From assembly GCA_038062615.1 (NCBI GenBank), contig JBBTWV010000051.1, positions 1 through 25,650 of the forward strand: DNA of 25,650 nucleotides. The letters are read 5' to 3'. Origin of the DNA: JBBTWV01 sp038062615. Its GTDB lineage: Bacteria > Patescibacteriota > Gracilibacteria > UBA1369 > UM-FILTER-53-11. A program made the translations under genes and the position numbers. Each line of letters begins with the position of its first letter. Within the stretch, counting starts at the first letter, position 1. The notes under the pieces were generated by a model. That model did not search any database. It was not told the DNA's origin and saw nothing but the letters and a program-made list of their open reading frames with translations. Below, in pieces: positions 7,102 through 15,600 of the stretch.

Positions 7102-8142
7102 GTGAAACAAAACCCTGCATGCGGTTTTATGCAGTCCTTAATGTGGGCGGAGTTTAAAAAATCAGTGGGTTGGGAGACGCATCACATTGGCGTTTTTGAG
7201 AATGACCGACTTATAGGCGGCGCTTCCATTATGAAGTTCCATTTTTCACCTACCTCGAATTTTTTGTATATTCCGCAGGGGCCGGTGATTTCATATGAAG
7301 ATCCCGCACGAGCGGAGGATATTTTCCATGGGCTCATGTCGGAGGTGGATAAAGTTGTTGATTTAAAGGGCAAAACGCTTACGACCAGGCCGAGCCGTGG
7401 CGAGGCTAAGCAAATAATGCGCCCAGGGGGCGCAACCACTCACCTGCGCATGGATCCGCGTTTATTGGTACGTCCAGACTATTTTTTGCACTTGCAGAAA
7501 TCACCTTTCAATATGGAACCCAAACATACGCGCATGGTTGATTTGCGTTTTTCACCGGAAGAAATTTTGCAGAATATGAAACCCAAAGGTCGGTACAATG
7601 TAAAAATTGCACAGAAACATGAGGTAAAAGTGGTGCCTGATCACAGCGACTCTGCCATCGGTGTTTTTTACAAACTCTATTCGCAAACCGTCACGCGCCA
7701 AGAATTTGATGGAAAATCGGAGGCGTATTTTCGCAAGCTTATACCCGCGTTAGTGGCCCATGGAATGGGAGAATTGTATGTGGCACACAAAGATGGAGAG
7801 GCTTTGGCGGCCGCTTTTGTGATTTTTTATGGGACGCGCGCCACCTATTTTTTCGGCGCTTCATCTAATCGCCATCGCACCGTTATGGCGCCCTACCTTT
7901 TGCATTTTGAAATTATGAAAGCGGCCCAAAAGCACGGATGCCACTGGTATGACCTTTGGGGTGTGGCACCAAAAGAAGACGATGCCTCCCATGACTGGCA
8001 TGGCATCACGCAGTTCAAAAATAAATTTGGAGGCGAACGATTCCATTTTATTGGCGCCTACGATTTTATTTACAATCAACAAAAGTACGCAGAATTTCTG
8101 CATGAAAGCGGGGAAGTGCCAGAGGCAAAATTACCACGATAA
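7102..8142 (+). CDS. FemAB / peptidoglycan-bridge-type aminoacyltransferase (GNAT fold)
   Basis: The 346-residue product has the FemABX pattern: N-terminal C-G-F-M-Q-S-L-M-W-A-E-F-K, a central R-M-V-D-L-R ... K-G-R-Y-N-V-K-I-A-Q-K, and a C-terminal GNAT-like half ending Y-D-L-W-G-V-A and T-Q-F-K-N-K-F-G-G-E. Such enzymes add amino acids from aminoacyl-tRNA to peptidoglycan precursors; two alanine tRNA genes lie directly upstream, a suggestive but unproven neighbourhood. GTG 7102 is the first standard start codon. However, the frame stays open and FemAB-like back to 7045 (F-H-P-I-S-V-A-E-H-Q-E-A-W-E-K-L), so translation may begin at ATA 7045 on a leaderless transcript. Residues 94-114 are an insertion matching a hairpin repeat. 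Family call firm; the residue transferred is unknown. Confidence 0.88.
   Translation: MKQNPACGFMQSLMWAEFKKSVGWETHHIGVFENDRLIGGASIMKFHFSPTSNFLYIPQGPVISYEDPARAEDIFHGLMSEVDKVVDLKGKTLTTRPSRGEAKQIMRPGGATTHLRMDPRLLVRPDYFLHLQKSPFNMEPKHTRMVDLRFSPEEILQNMKPKGRYNVKIAQKHEVKVVPDHSDSAIGVFYKLYSQTVTRQEFDGKSEAYFRKLIPALVAHGMGELYVAHKDGEALAAAFVIFYGTRATYFFGASSNRHRTVMAPYLLHFEIMKAAQKHGCHWYDLWGVAPKEDDASHDWHGITQFKNKFGGERFHFIGAYDFIYNQQKYAEFLHESGEVPEAKLPR
7381..7443 (+). repeat. In-frame hairpin element inside the FemAB gene
   Basis: Sixty-three bases encode T-T-R-P-S-R-G-E-A-K-Q-I-M-R-P-G-G-A-T-T-H between K-G-K-T-L and L-R-M-D-P, where family members usually pass straight through. The DNA has CTAAGCAAATA (7406-7416), identical to the secA leader element at 1129-1139. 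It is followed in both copies by a GC hairpin (here GCGCCC-AGG-GGGCGC) and a GCA-rich end. The length is a multiple of three and no stop is introduced. Insertion boundaries are inferred. Confidence 0.6.
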
Positions 8143-8144
8143 AC

Positions 8145-9302
8145 CTATTTCTTCTTTAACAACATCGTGCGATCTCGCTTGGCGCCCTGCAACACTTTTA
8201 CCGCGGCGCGGTATTCCAAGCGCGTTTGCGTATAAGAGACACTGCCTTTCCTGGTAGCTTTCAAAACTGCTCGCAGGTCTTTTACATCTTGCTTAGCCAC
8301 TTCCACGGCGCTTTTTACTTCATCCAGCGATGCTTTCGTAGCTTTGGATTCATACTGAGTCTTAGCCTCCTCATACTGAGATTTGAGGTCTTGGTAGACT
8401 TGCTTGGCATCCGAGTAGGTAGGTTTACTCTTTGAGCCGGTGTAGGCGGCTTTAGCATCAAAATAATCAACGCCAACTTCGTTGAGGTATTTTTTACTAT
8501 CCATGTAGCTTTTGGCTTCACCGGCTTTACTCTCGTAATAATCTGCCTTTGATTCAGAATATTTATTCACGGTTTCTTCAAAATTTTTCTTGGTTTCAGA
8601 ATAATCGGGATCATCTTTGGAAGTTTTTTCGTATACTTTTTTAGCGTCGTAGTAATCAATCTTGGCATCGGTATATGGCTTGGATTCATAGGTCACATAA
8701 GGGCAAACTTCCGCGCCTGACCCCAAATCCACAGCCGCTTTTCCGTCATCGCAAACGAGCGTTCCATTATCATTTAGCGGTTTAGAAGCATAGGCCCAAG
8801 CCTTTACCGCCACCGCGCCATATTTGGAATCGGCATAACTCGGATCTAAAAATTCTTCCACCACACATACTGGCGTGGCTCCATAATAGACGGGTTCATC
8901 TTTAAATTTCAGTTGAGGCGTGCTCTCGCAAGCCAGCTTATCGCCGGTTTTTTCCGGAACCTTGCCCGGTACGGATACTAAAATCTCTGCCATGCCTTTT
9001 TCAAAAGGTTGGGTTTCGATGCAGACTTTTGTGCGATACCCCACAATTGCAGGAACTCTTCCATCGGCGCAGGCACCCGATGCATCTGGCTCCTTGCCAG
9101 CCACAAAAACTTTTACCGGTTCTCCTTGGCTTCCTTGAGTACCTCGATATCCTTCTACGCCCACGAGCCAGTCATCCCTGGAGTCCGAAGTGCTTTTTGT
9201 GCCGCGCGGTTTGCTATCTGTATAGTTGGCCGCAACTGGTGCGGTATGAAAACCCAAGAGTGCCAAAAGACTCATGAGACTGATAAACAGTTTTTTAAAC
9301 AT
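8145..9302 (-). CDS. Secreted Tyr/Lys-rich repeat protein (Y-x-D/E-S/A-K repeats), function unknown
   Basis: A 385-residue product with a clear signal peptide (about residues 1-25, cleavage near V-A-A-N). After it come five collagen-like G-x-x triplets (G-V-E-G-Y-R-G-T-Q). Next is a Cys-containing region (about 70-210) with six Cys in three pairs: C-A-D-G-R...V-C, C-E-S-T...V-C and C-D-D-G-K...V-C, which look like three degenerate units. The second half (about 200-340) is a charged, probably helical stretch with about 17 copies of a five-residue motif, Y-x-[DE]-[SAT]-K (YTDAK, YYDAK, YSESK, YYESK, YMDSK, YFDAK, YSDAK, YEEAK). The C-terminus is Arg/Lys-rich. I recognise no family; a surface or stalk structural protein is plausible. 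It has its own promoter overlapping the stop of the YkgJ-like gene. Confidence 0.8.
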   Translation of the reverse strand: MFKKLFISLMSLLALLGFHTAPVAANYTDSKPRGTKSTSDSRDDWLVGVEGYRGTQGSQGEPVKVFVAGKEPDASGACADGRVPAIVGYRTKVCIETQPFEKGMAEILVSVPGKVPEKTGDKLACESTPQLKFKDEPVYYGATPVCVVEEFLDPSYADSKYGAVAVKAWAYASKPLNDNGTLVCDDGKAAVDLGSGAEVCPYVTYESKPYTDAKIDYYDAKKVYEKTSKDDPDYSETKKNFEETVNKYSESKADYYESKAGEAKSYMDSKKYLNEVGVDYFDAKAAYTGSKSKPTYSDAKQVYQDLKSQYEEAKTQYESKATKASLDEVKSAVEVAKQDVKDLRAVLKATRKGSVSYTQTRLEYRAAVKVLQGAKRDRTMLLKKK

Positions 9303-9328
9303 AGAGAAAAAGTTAAGATGTGGACCCG

Positions 9329-9356
9329 ATTATAGCAGATATTGGCTTATTTCAAA
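9329..9356 (-). promoter_or_regulatory. Promoter of the Y-x-D-S-K repeat protein
   Basis: On the minus strand TATAAT (plus 9329-9334) is preceded at 16 bases by TTTGAA (plus 9351-9356), which overlaps the stop codon of the upstream gene. The leader would be about 20 nt without a Shine-Dalgarno sequence. Confidence 0.5.
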
Positions 9357-10077
9357 CATCAATTACCACCCAGTACTCATCTGGTTTTGATCTTGCCGGT
9401 ATATTTTTCCCCGAGAAGAACTTGACCCAGTCTGTGGCGGCGTAATCTTTCACAAGCGGCCCGCACATGGTGGTGTAGTACAAAATATTTGAGGTAAACA
9501 TGCCGCCGGTTACTTCGGCAATCAGCTCGCGATCCATCAGCATTTTTTCGCTGTACCGAAAACTAAAGTCCATAAGTTTGGGAACCAGATATTTGAGTCC
9601 AGAAAATCGGAAACAACCCACGATGGTTTTTTCTGGACCATCAAATGAGGCTCCCATGGTGCGGCAGTCGTGATTGCGAAAAGGATAAACGGTGCAAGAT
9701 CCCGCTTCATTTTTTGGGTCCAGCGCAGGGCAGTCGGATTCAATCTTATGCAAGAAATTCGCAAACTCGCTGTGCGTCCGCAGAGCAGTTATTTTTTCCA
9801 CACCATGTTTTTCAAACTGAGAGGGATTTTTTTCCAGAATTTTTTCTGTAATTTTTTGCGTAACTCTCTCACGGTCCCTTCTTAATTTTCGCCCCAGTGT
9901 TTTGAGCCCGTCGCTTATATGAAACGCCTCGGCAAAAGAAACTGGGAAAAGCTGTTTGCAGCAGTCATAACACTTATTTTTGCATGGAATCTCGGGTGCG
10001 CCGGCATATACCTCTGCCGTTTTTTCATCCACGGCTTCCATAAGCCCTTTATAGCGCTCTAAGATTTGTTCTTTCAT
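9352..10077 (-). CDS. YkgJ-family cysteine cluster protein
   Basis: The 241-residue product carries the cluster C-K-N-K-C-Y-D-C-C (C32, C36, C39, C40) and later D-C-P-A-L, G-S-C-T-V-Y-P-F-R-N-H-D-C-R. This is the pattern of the YkgJ / UPF0153 family, thought to bind a metal or an Fe-S cluster; its reaction is not established. The ATG overlaps the last bases of rlmI (ATGA-type, four bases), so the two are almost surely co-transcribed and translationally coupled. Members elsewhere often sit beside RNA- or protein-modification genes, which fits, but no function follows from that. Confidence 0.85.
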   Translation of the reverse strand: MKEQILERYKGLMEAVDEKTAEVYAGAPEIPCKNKCYDCCKQLFPVSFAEAFHISDGLKTLGRKLRRDRERVTQKITEKILEKNPSQFEKHGVEKITALRTHSEFANFLHKIESDCPALDPKNEAGSCTVYPFRNHDCRTMGASFDGPEKTIVGCFRFSGLKYLVPKLMDFSFRYSEKMLMDRELIAEVTGGMFTSNILYYTTMCGPLVKDYAATDWVKFFSGKNIPARSKPDEYWVVIDV

Positions 10078-11285
10078 ACCTTCAACATGACATAAAACTT
10101 CAAATACTTCCCCTCCGGAAACTGCACATTAAACGGATGATCAATAGGCTGATGGCGAATTTCCAGTGCCTTCAGCGTGCAGCCACTGCGTGATGCGGCC
10201 ATCGCCAGAGTTTTTTGGAACATCTCATCGGTAACATGCGCAGAACAGGAACTGGAAACCAAAATTCCACCTTTGGGTAAAAGTCCCAGCGCGCGTTCGT
10301 TAATAAAAAGGTATCCACTCAACCCTTTTTTTAAACTTTTTTGATTTTTTACAAAAGCCGGCGGATCTAAAATAATCACATCAAACTTTTCCTTATTTTT
10401 TGCAAAATTTTCAAGGACATGAAAAACATCTTCGGCCAAAAATTGATGATTTTTAAGTGGCAACTGGTTGAGCTCAAAGTTGCGTTTTGCTGTTTCTAGA
10501 GCCTGTTTTGAGACATCCACACTCACGGTTTCAGTAGCGCCGGCAAGAGCGGAGTAAAGAGAAAATCCTGCGGTGTAGGAAAAACAGTTAAGTACCCGTT
10601 TGCCCGTCACATACTTTTGCAAAGCCTTGCGATTTTCCCGCTGATCCAAAAATAAACCCGTCTTTTGGCCCTCCACCACATTCACGAGCAGGGGAATTCC
10701 ATTCTCTAAAATTTGAATCTCGCCGGTGATTTTTTTGCCAAACAAGTGTTGCACGGGCATGTCTTTGAGTCCTTCTTGCTGACGCACGCCCACATCGCTC
10801 CTCTCAAAAATCGTCTCGGGCTTAAAAACGGACTGCATGGCGGTAACCACTTCTTGGCGCAGCATTTCCATTCCAAAAGTATGAATTTGAATCACCAGAA
10901 CTTGATTATATTTATCAATAATCAAGCCAGGTAAGCCATCACTCTCGCCAAAAACCATGCGAAAAGCATTGGTGTCACGCGTATTAATAAATCGCTCACG
11001 CACCGCTAAAAGCTCACGAAACTTTTTCTCAAAAAAAGCGGCGTTGATTTCTTCTTTTTGATCGCGCGTCAAAATCCGAAAGGCAATTTGAGAATTGGAA
11101 TTATAGTATCCTCGCGCGAAAAATTTTTTACCATCATGGCTATACACATCAGCAATGGCACCATCCTTGACTCCTGACTCCTTATTCCTGATTCTCTCGT
11201 CCAGACCCATAGAAAAAATCCACGGGTGTCCGTGCCCCAGGATATGTTCTTTGCCGGCTCTAAGGAGGATTTTTGGATAATTCAC
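10074..11285 (-). CDS. rlmI: 23S rRNA (cytosine-C5) methyltransferase, RlmI family
   Basis: A class I SAM methyltransferase of the RlmI/YccW type (403 residues, normal length). The N-terminal PUA domain contains G-H-P-W-I-F. A middle EEHEE-like region has F-G-E-S-D-G-L-P-G-L-I-I-D-K-Y. The Rossmann domain has V-L-N-C-F-S-Y-T-A-G-F-S, acidic V-D-V-S, D-P-P-A-F-V and the catalytic S-S-S-C-S. The family modifies C1962 of 23S rRNA. The start is GTG, six bases after a TATAGT -10 box; GGAG lies just in front but too close to act as a standard ribosome site. It forms an operon with the YkgJ-like gene. Exact target position in this organism is inferred from family. Confidence 0.92.
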   Translation of the reverse strand: MNYPKILLRAGKEHILGHGHPWIFSMGLDERIRNKESGVKDGAIADVYSHDGKKFFARGYYNSNSQIAFRILTRDQKEEINAAFFEKKFRELLAVRERFINTRDTNAFRMVFGESDGLPGLIIDKYNQVLVIQIHTFGMEMLRQEVVTAMQSVFKPETIFERSDVGVRQQEGLKDMPVQHLFGKKITGEIQILENGIPLLVNVVEGQKTGLFLDQRENRKALQKYVTGKRVLNCFSYTAGFSLYSALAGATETVSVDVSKQALETAKRNFELNQLPLKNHQFLAEDVFHVLENFAKNKEKFDVIILDPPAFVKNQKSLKKGLSGYLFINERALGLLPKGGILVSSSCSAHVTDEMFQKTLAMAASRSGCTLKALEIRHQPIDHPFNVQFPEGKYLKFYVMLKV

Positions 11286-11291
11286 TGCTCC

Positions 11292-11297
11292 ACTATA
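11292..11297 (-). promoter_or_regulatory. -10 box of rlmI
   Basis: TATAGT on the minus strand, six bases before the GTG start, predicts a leaderless or near-leaderless transcript. No good -35 hexamer is seen. Confidence 0.4.
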
Positions 11298-11317
11298 ACA
11301 TTTTCAACTTCTCCTAA

Positions 11318-11489
11318 ACGATTGGCGATATTTTCGAAAACATTTTTTCCATGAAGCAGAGCGAGCCGCAAGCGGCGAGCGTCCCCTAGCTAAGGCGCTG
11401 TGCCGCATCAAGCGGATGCGGCCTGAAAGCTGCCGAAGGCGGCTGAAAGGGGGCTGCGCTCAATGTTTGATGGAAATATTGCCAATTGT
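11318..11489. repeat. 172-base element with terminal inverted repeats and a GC-rich multi-hairpin core
   Basis: The left arm 11318-11343 and right arm 11463-11489 are imperfect inverted repeats (about 21 of 27 aligned positions). Three of the mismatches become G-U pairs in a plus-strand RNA. Inside, GAGCGAGCC pairs with GGCTGCGCTC. The core has GCCGC-AA-GCGGC, CCGCAT/ATGCGG (loop CAAGCGG) and AGCTGCC-GAA-GGCGGCT. It fills nearly the whole gap between the pilT stop and the rlmI promoter and contains no ORF. A non-autonomous mobile element (MITE-like) or a structured RNA would both fit. Confidence 0.65.
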
Positions 11490-11490
11490 T

Positions 11491-12531
11491 TTATACCTCC
11501 ATCTCATCTGGCAGGTTTTCATGCACGGTCTCCTCGCTAATGAGGCCCTGCTCGGCTAACTGAGTCAGGCAGCGTTTCATCGTCTGCATGCCTTCGTTAA
11601 TACCTGTTTCCATGTTAGAGCCGATTTGATAGGTCTTGCTTTTACGGATCATGTTGGCAATGGCATGATTGTTAAACAAGATTTCATAGGCACCCACGCG
11701 GCCTGTGCCATCCCTGCGCGGTAGCAAGTTTTGCCAAACAATGCATCGCAAACTCTCTGAAAACTGCACGCGAATTTGATTTTGCTGCTCCGGTGGGAAA
11801 CCATCAATAATGCGATCCACCGCTTTAGCCGCACCGCTGGTATGGAGTGTGGCAAGAACCAAATGTCCCGTTTCTGCTGCGGTAATGGCCAGCGCCATCG
11901 TCTCCAAATCTCGCATTTCACCAATCAAAATGACGTCTGGATCTTCACGCAAACTGGCTCGCAGCGCGCGAGAAAAAGACTCGGCATGGTAGCCCACTTC
12001 ACGCTGGTCCACCACCGATAACTTATTTTCGTGAACAAATTCAATAGGGTCTTCAATGGTAATGATATGTTGTTTTTGATTGAGATTGATCTCATGCACT
12101 AAGGCGGCCAGAGTGGTTGATTTACCCGATCCCGTTGGGCCGGTAACCAATACCAAGCCGTTGGGAAACTTGGGAATTTTTTTGAGCTGAGCAGGAAGAT
12201 TTAACTCATCCATTGTTAAAATATGAGAAGGAATGAGCCGAAAGACCGCGGCCATGCCTTTACGCTGAAAAAAAGCATTGGCACGAAAACGCGCAATTTC
12301 TGTAATCTCAATGCCGTAATCAATATCCAGTTTTTCCATCACCACTTTTTGCTGAGCCTCGGTCATGGTTTCCAAAATGTATTCCTTGGCCACTTCTGCC
12401 GTAATCACCGGATGCTCTTCAACAATGGTAAGATTTCCATGAATGCGCAAAATCGGCTTGGTGCCGGTGGTGATGTACAAATCCGAGGCTTTGTATTCGA
12501 CAGCTGTCCTAAATAATTTATCTAATTTCAT
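11491..12531 (-). CDS. pilT: Type IV pilus retraction ATPase PilT
   Basis: A 346-residue secretion/pilus ATPase of the PilT/VirB11 class. The N-terminal domain has S-D-L-Y-I-T-T-G, then Walker A G-P-T-G-S-G-K-S-T (131-139), Asp box I-T-I-E-D-P-I-E, Walker B I-L-I-G-E-M-R-D and His box A-T-L-H-T. The C-terminus has V-G-A-Y-E-I-L and a coiled tail. Length and the S-D-L-Y start match PilT better than PilB. PilT powers pilus retraction in twitching and DNA uptake; no other pilus genes are in this window. The ATG is six bases from a good -10 box, so the mRNA is probably leaderless. It diverges from the SLH protein gene. Confidence 0.95.
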   Translation of the reverse strand: MKLDKLFRTAVEYKASDLYITTGTKPILRIHGNLTIVEEHPVITAEVAKEYILETMTEAQQKVVMEKLDIDYGIEITEIARFRANAFFQRKGMAAVFRLIPSHILTMDELNLPAQLKKIPKFPNGLVLVTGPTGSGKSTTLAALVHEINLNQKQHIITIEDPIEFVHENKLSVVDQREVGYHAESFSRALRASLREDPDVILIGEMRDLETMALAITAAETGHLVLATLHTSGAAKAVDRIIDGFPPEQQNQIRVQFSESLRCIVWQNLLPRRDGTGRVGAYEILFNNHAIANMIRKSKTYQIGSNMETGINEGMQTMKRCLTQLAEQGLISEETVHENLPDEMEV

Positions 12532-12537
12532 CTAGCA

Positions 12538-12566
12538 ATTCTACCATATAATCTACCATCTGTAAA
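12538..12566 (-). promoter_or_regulatory. Promoter of pilT (leaderless)
   Basis: On the minus strand TTTACA (plus 12561-12566) and TAGAAT (plus 12538-12543) have a 17-base spacer. The ATG follows six bases after the -10 box. Confidence 0.7.
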
Positions 12567-12575
12567 CAACCATAG

Positions 12576-12604
12576 TTGACGTAAATAAAAATAAGGCGTA
12601 AAAT
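12576..12604 (+). promoter_or_regulatory. Promoter of the SLH surface protein gene
   Basis: TTGACG (12576-12581) and TAAAAT (12599-12604) are 17 bases apart in an AT-rich gap. Transcription would begin near 12611, giving a leader of about 36 nt without a Shine-Dalgarno sequence. It is back to back with the pilT promoter. Confidence 0.7.
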
Positions 12605-12646
12605 AAACAATGTAAAAACAAAATATTATTTAACACCAAAATACAT

Positions 12647-15600
12647 ATGGAAAAACGTAACTCTCGGCATCGCCGAGTTCAGGCGAGTGCCGTGGCAGGC
12701 GGCCACGGCCGAAAAATCCTCTCAGTCTTGGGCATTACCATTTTGAGCATTGGGCTCTATTTTGCGTATAAATCGGCAACATTCGCCCAAACCACAGCAA
12801 CTCCGGCACCGGCCGATAACTGCGTAAACTCCGATTACAATGGCTATTTTAACCCAACCGGATGTCATAAAAAGAAAGTTTTTTACCCATCACCAAGCGG
12901 CTACCAAACCGCTAATTGCGGTAACGCACCATGGTGCTCATGGCGAGTGCACTGCCCTTCCGGCAGTTCGCCACAATCTCACAGCCGCGCGCATTTTTCC
13001 ACAAGTCCAAGCAGCGATGGTCTCTATGATGGAAGTCCAGGCGGAGGAGGCCATTTCTATTGTAAAGACGCCAACGGGAACGAACTCGATCCGCTTTTAG
13101 GCGATTCTGATTCTACGCCTTATCATCTTCACGCCACGGCGGGTTTGATTAAAGTCCAGGTGGTAGACACCAATCAAGCTTATTATTTTGGACACAATGG
13201 ACTCGGCTGGGTGGAGTGTTCCGGTGGTGTTACGGGTCCATATCCTCAAGAAGGAGCCCTCAACATCAGCACCTCCAACTTCCCCAATCATTTCCACTGT
13301 AAAAATGCGAATCAAAATTTGACTGACAGCGATATCAATAATGATAATCCGGAAGCAGCGCCAACAAGCGTTGCAACACAGCCGTCAAATGATCTTGTGG
13401 GTTGGAGTTTTGCCAGTACGGCCGATTTCACCACCGTGGCAAAGGATCAGTTTGTGGATAAAGCCCTTGGGCAAACTACGCCGCTAGGAACCGTACGTTG
13501 TGTATCAACCGCATCGGATAAAATTTATTTTTCAACCACCAGCACATGTCCGGCGGCAAGCCAGTTCCCCGTGCGATCTTGCTCGAGTTTGACTTTGACG
13601 CTCTCTGGAAATAAAACGAGTTATACCGGTAGTGAGATGGTGAACTACACCTACACATGTTCTCCCGCTGGTACGCGCGCGCAGTCGGTGACGGTACAAG
13701 TTGTGAAGCCGGATGGAACTGCAACCACCTATGTTAACGGTACCAATATAGACACGGCTTCAATGGGTTTTTCAGTTTCCAATTTGTCTGCCGGAAATTA
13801 TACTCTGCGGGCTTGTCTCAATAGCGAAACATGCGCGGCAGGATCAGTTTATTCGGTGCCTTTTACGGTGACGGCAGCGACAACGACAACAACTACCACT
13901 ACCACAACGACCGCGGGAACTTCTACCAATACCACTTCCAATTGGGTAAAACACCGATGGACGTTTTCTGATGGAACCGATGAGTCGTGGATTTTAAACA
14001 GAACCGATCGCGAGTATTTGGATTATGTGGCTGGGGTGGATGCGCAATGTTCCAGGATCGCAAAAAGCCGCTTTTCTTGGAAGCCCGGGCCGGGAGATGA
14101 CAGCGCCGCAAACTGGAGAAATTTTGGAATTGCAGAATGTTCCGGAACCACCACGACGGTTGATACCACCACACCTCCTAATACATCATGCGGTAACGGT
14201 GAAAAATGCGCCAAGGGTTCCAACTGTCAAAATGGAATGACCTGCTACTACCAAGACGCGCAAATTACCTGTGCAGCTTGGCCTCCGCCATCAGCTGTGG
14301 CCATGCCTTCTCAAGCAAGTTGTCCGGCAGGAACATCCCAGTGCAATCCGACTGATACCAACTGCACCGCACCTGGCCAAATTGTTCCGTATGACAGTGC
14401 AAAATGGTGTAACGGCGGAATGAAATATTATTCTACGGATGGAAAAAATCTCACCTGCGTAAAGTGGGGTGATTCCGCGCCAGCAAATTATTCAAGCTGT
14501 CGTCCAGGTGACGCCACTTGTATTACAGAAAACGGCTATGGGTCATCAACCGGCTCTTGCTCCGTTGGCATGAAGTGTTATCAAAAAGCGACAGATAGTA
14601 ACGCAAATAATGATGCCTATTGTACCCCTATGCCTATGCCGACTGCCACCACGATGCCTGCAGATTCTGTATCGTGCCCATCGGGATACACCCTGTGTTC
14701 ACCAACGGATACTCTCTGTAAGCAAAAAGGTGAAACTTGGACGGATAATGCCAGCTACAACTGCATGAATTCGCAAAAATGTACCAACGCAACAAGCGGC
14801 GGTTCTTGCGTGGGTTGGAATGATGTATGTCCATCGGGAACTAAATATTGCTCTGTCAATGACACGAACTGCGTCGAGCCTGAAGCCTATAAGGCACTTG
14901 GCTCCGGCAGTACTTCGTCTTACTGGTGTGGCGGCGGCGGCGGAATGCCGTATTACACTGCAACACAGGTCTATTGTCCGGCAAAAAAAGCTGGAAGTTC
15001 CATGATGGCTGGTATGCGAACGGCCGCTGAAATTCTAGAAATTCTTACCAAGTTAGGTCCTGGATGGGGGCTTTGCCGACCGGGAGATACCAACTGTATT
15101 GAACCCGGCAAAACAGGATCATCTACAGGCTGGTGCGCTTGGTATCCGCCAAATCAATACATGCCTCCTATGACTTCTTCTGGGACGTCTAGAACATGCC
15201 CGGCGCTTGATGCCACCAGTCCTGAGAAGAAAATTTGCATTGCCATCACTCCCGTGCAGTGTCCGGCAGGCCAGATTCAGAAATCCGGCACGGATGCCAA
15301 CGGCTGTGCCACGAGTTTCTGCGCCAATGCTCCAGAATTCCGCGAGTGCGGTGTGGGTGAAATACCAGGCCAGAATAACTCCTGCATGATGCCGATGTAC
15401 CGCTGGAACATTGCCGCCAAGTCATTTGAAAAATGTGACCGCAGCAACGTGCAGCCGTATACAAGTATGTATATGAGCGTAAAGGATAATCCTAAAGCGC
15501 AATATACAAGCTGCGAATCCTTTAACTATGAAATTGAAAAAGAATGGAGAACCGAACGCTTCTTAGCTCATTCACCGCAAGTGGATGGCGAGTGGTACAT

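Noticed and set aside
13879..13911. Microsatellite or CRISPR-like ACAAC/ACTACC repeat
   Set aside because: It encodes a poly-Thr linker in frame within the SLH gene; no repeat-spacer structure is present.
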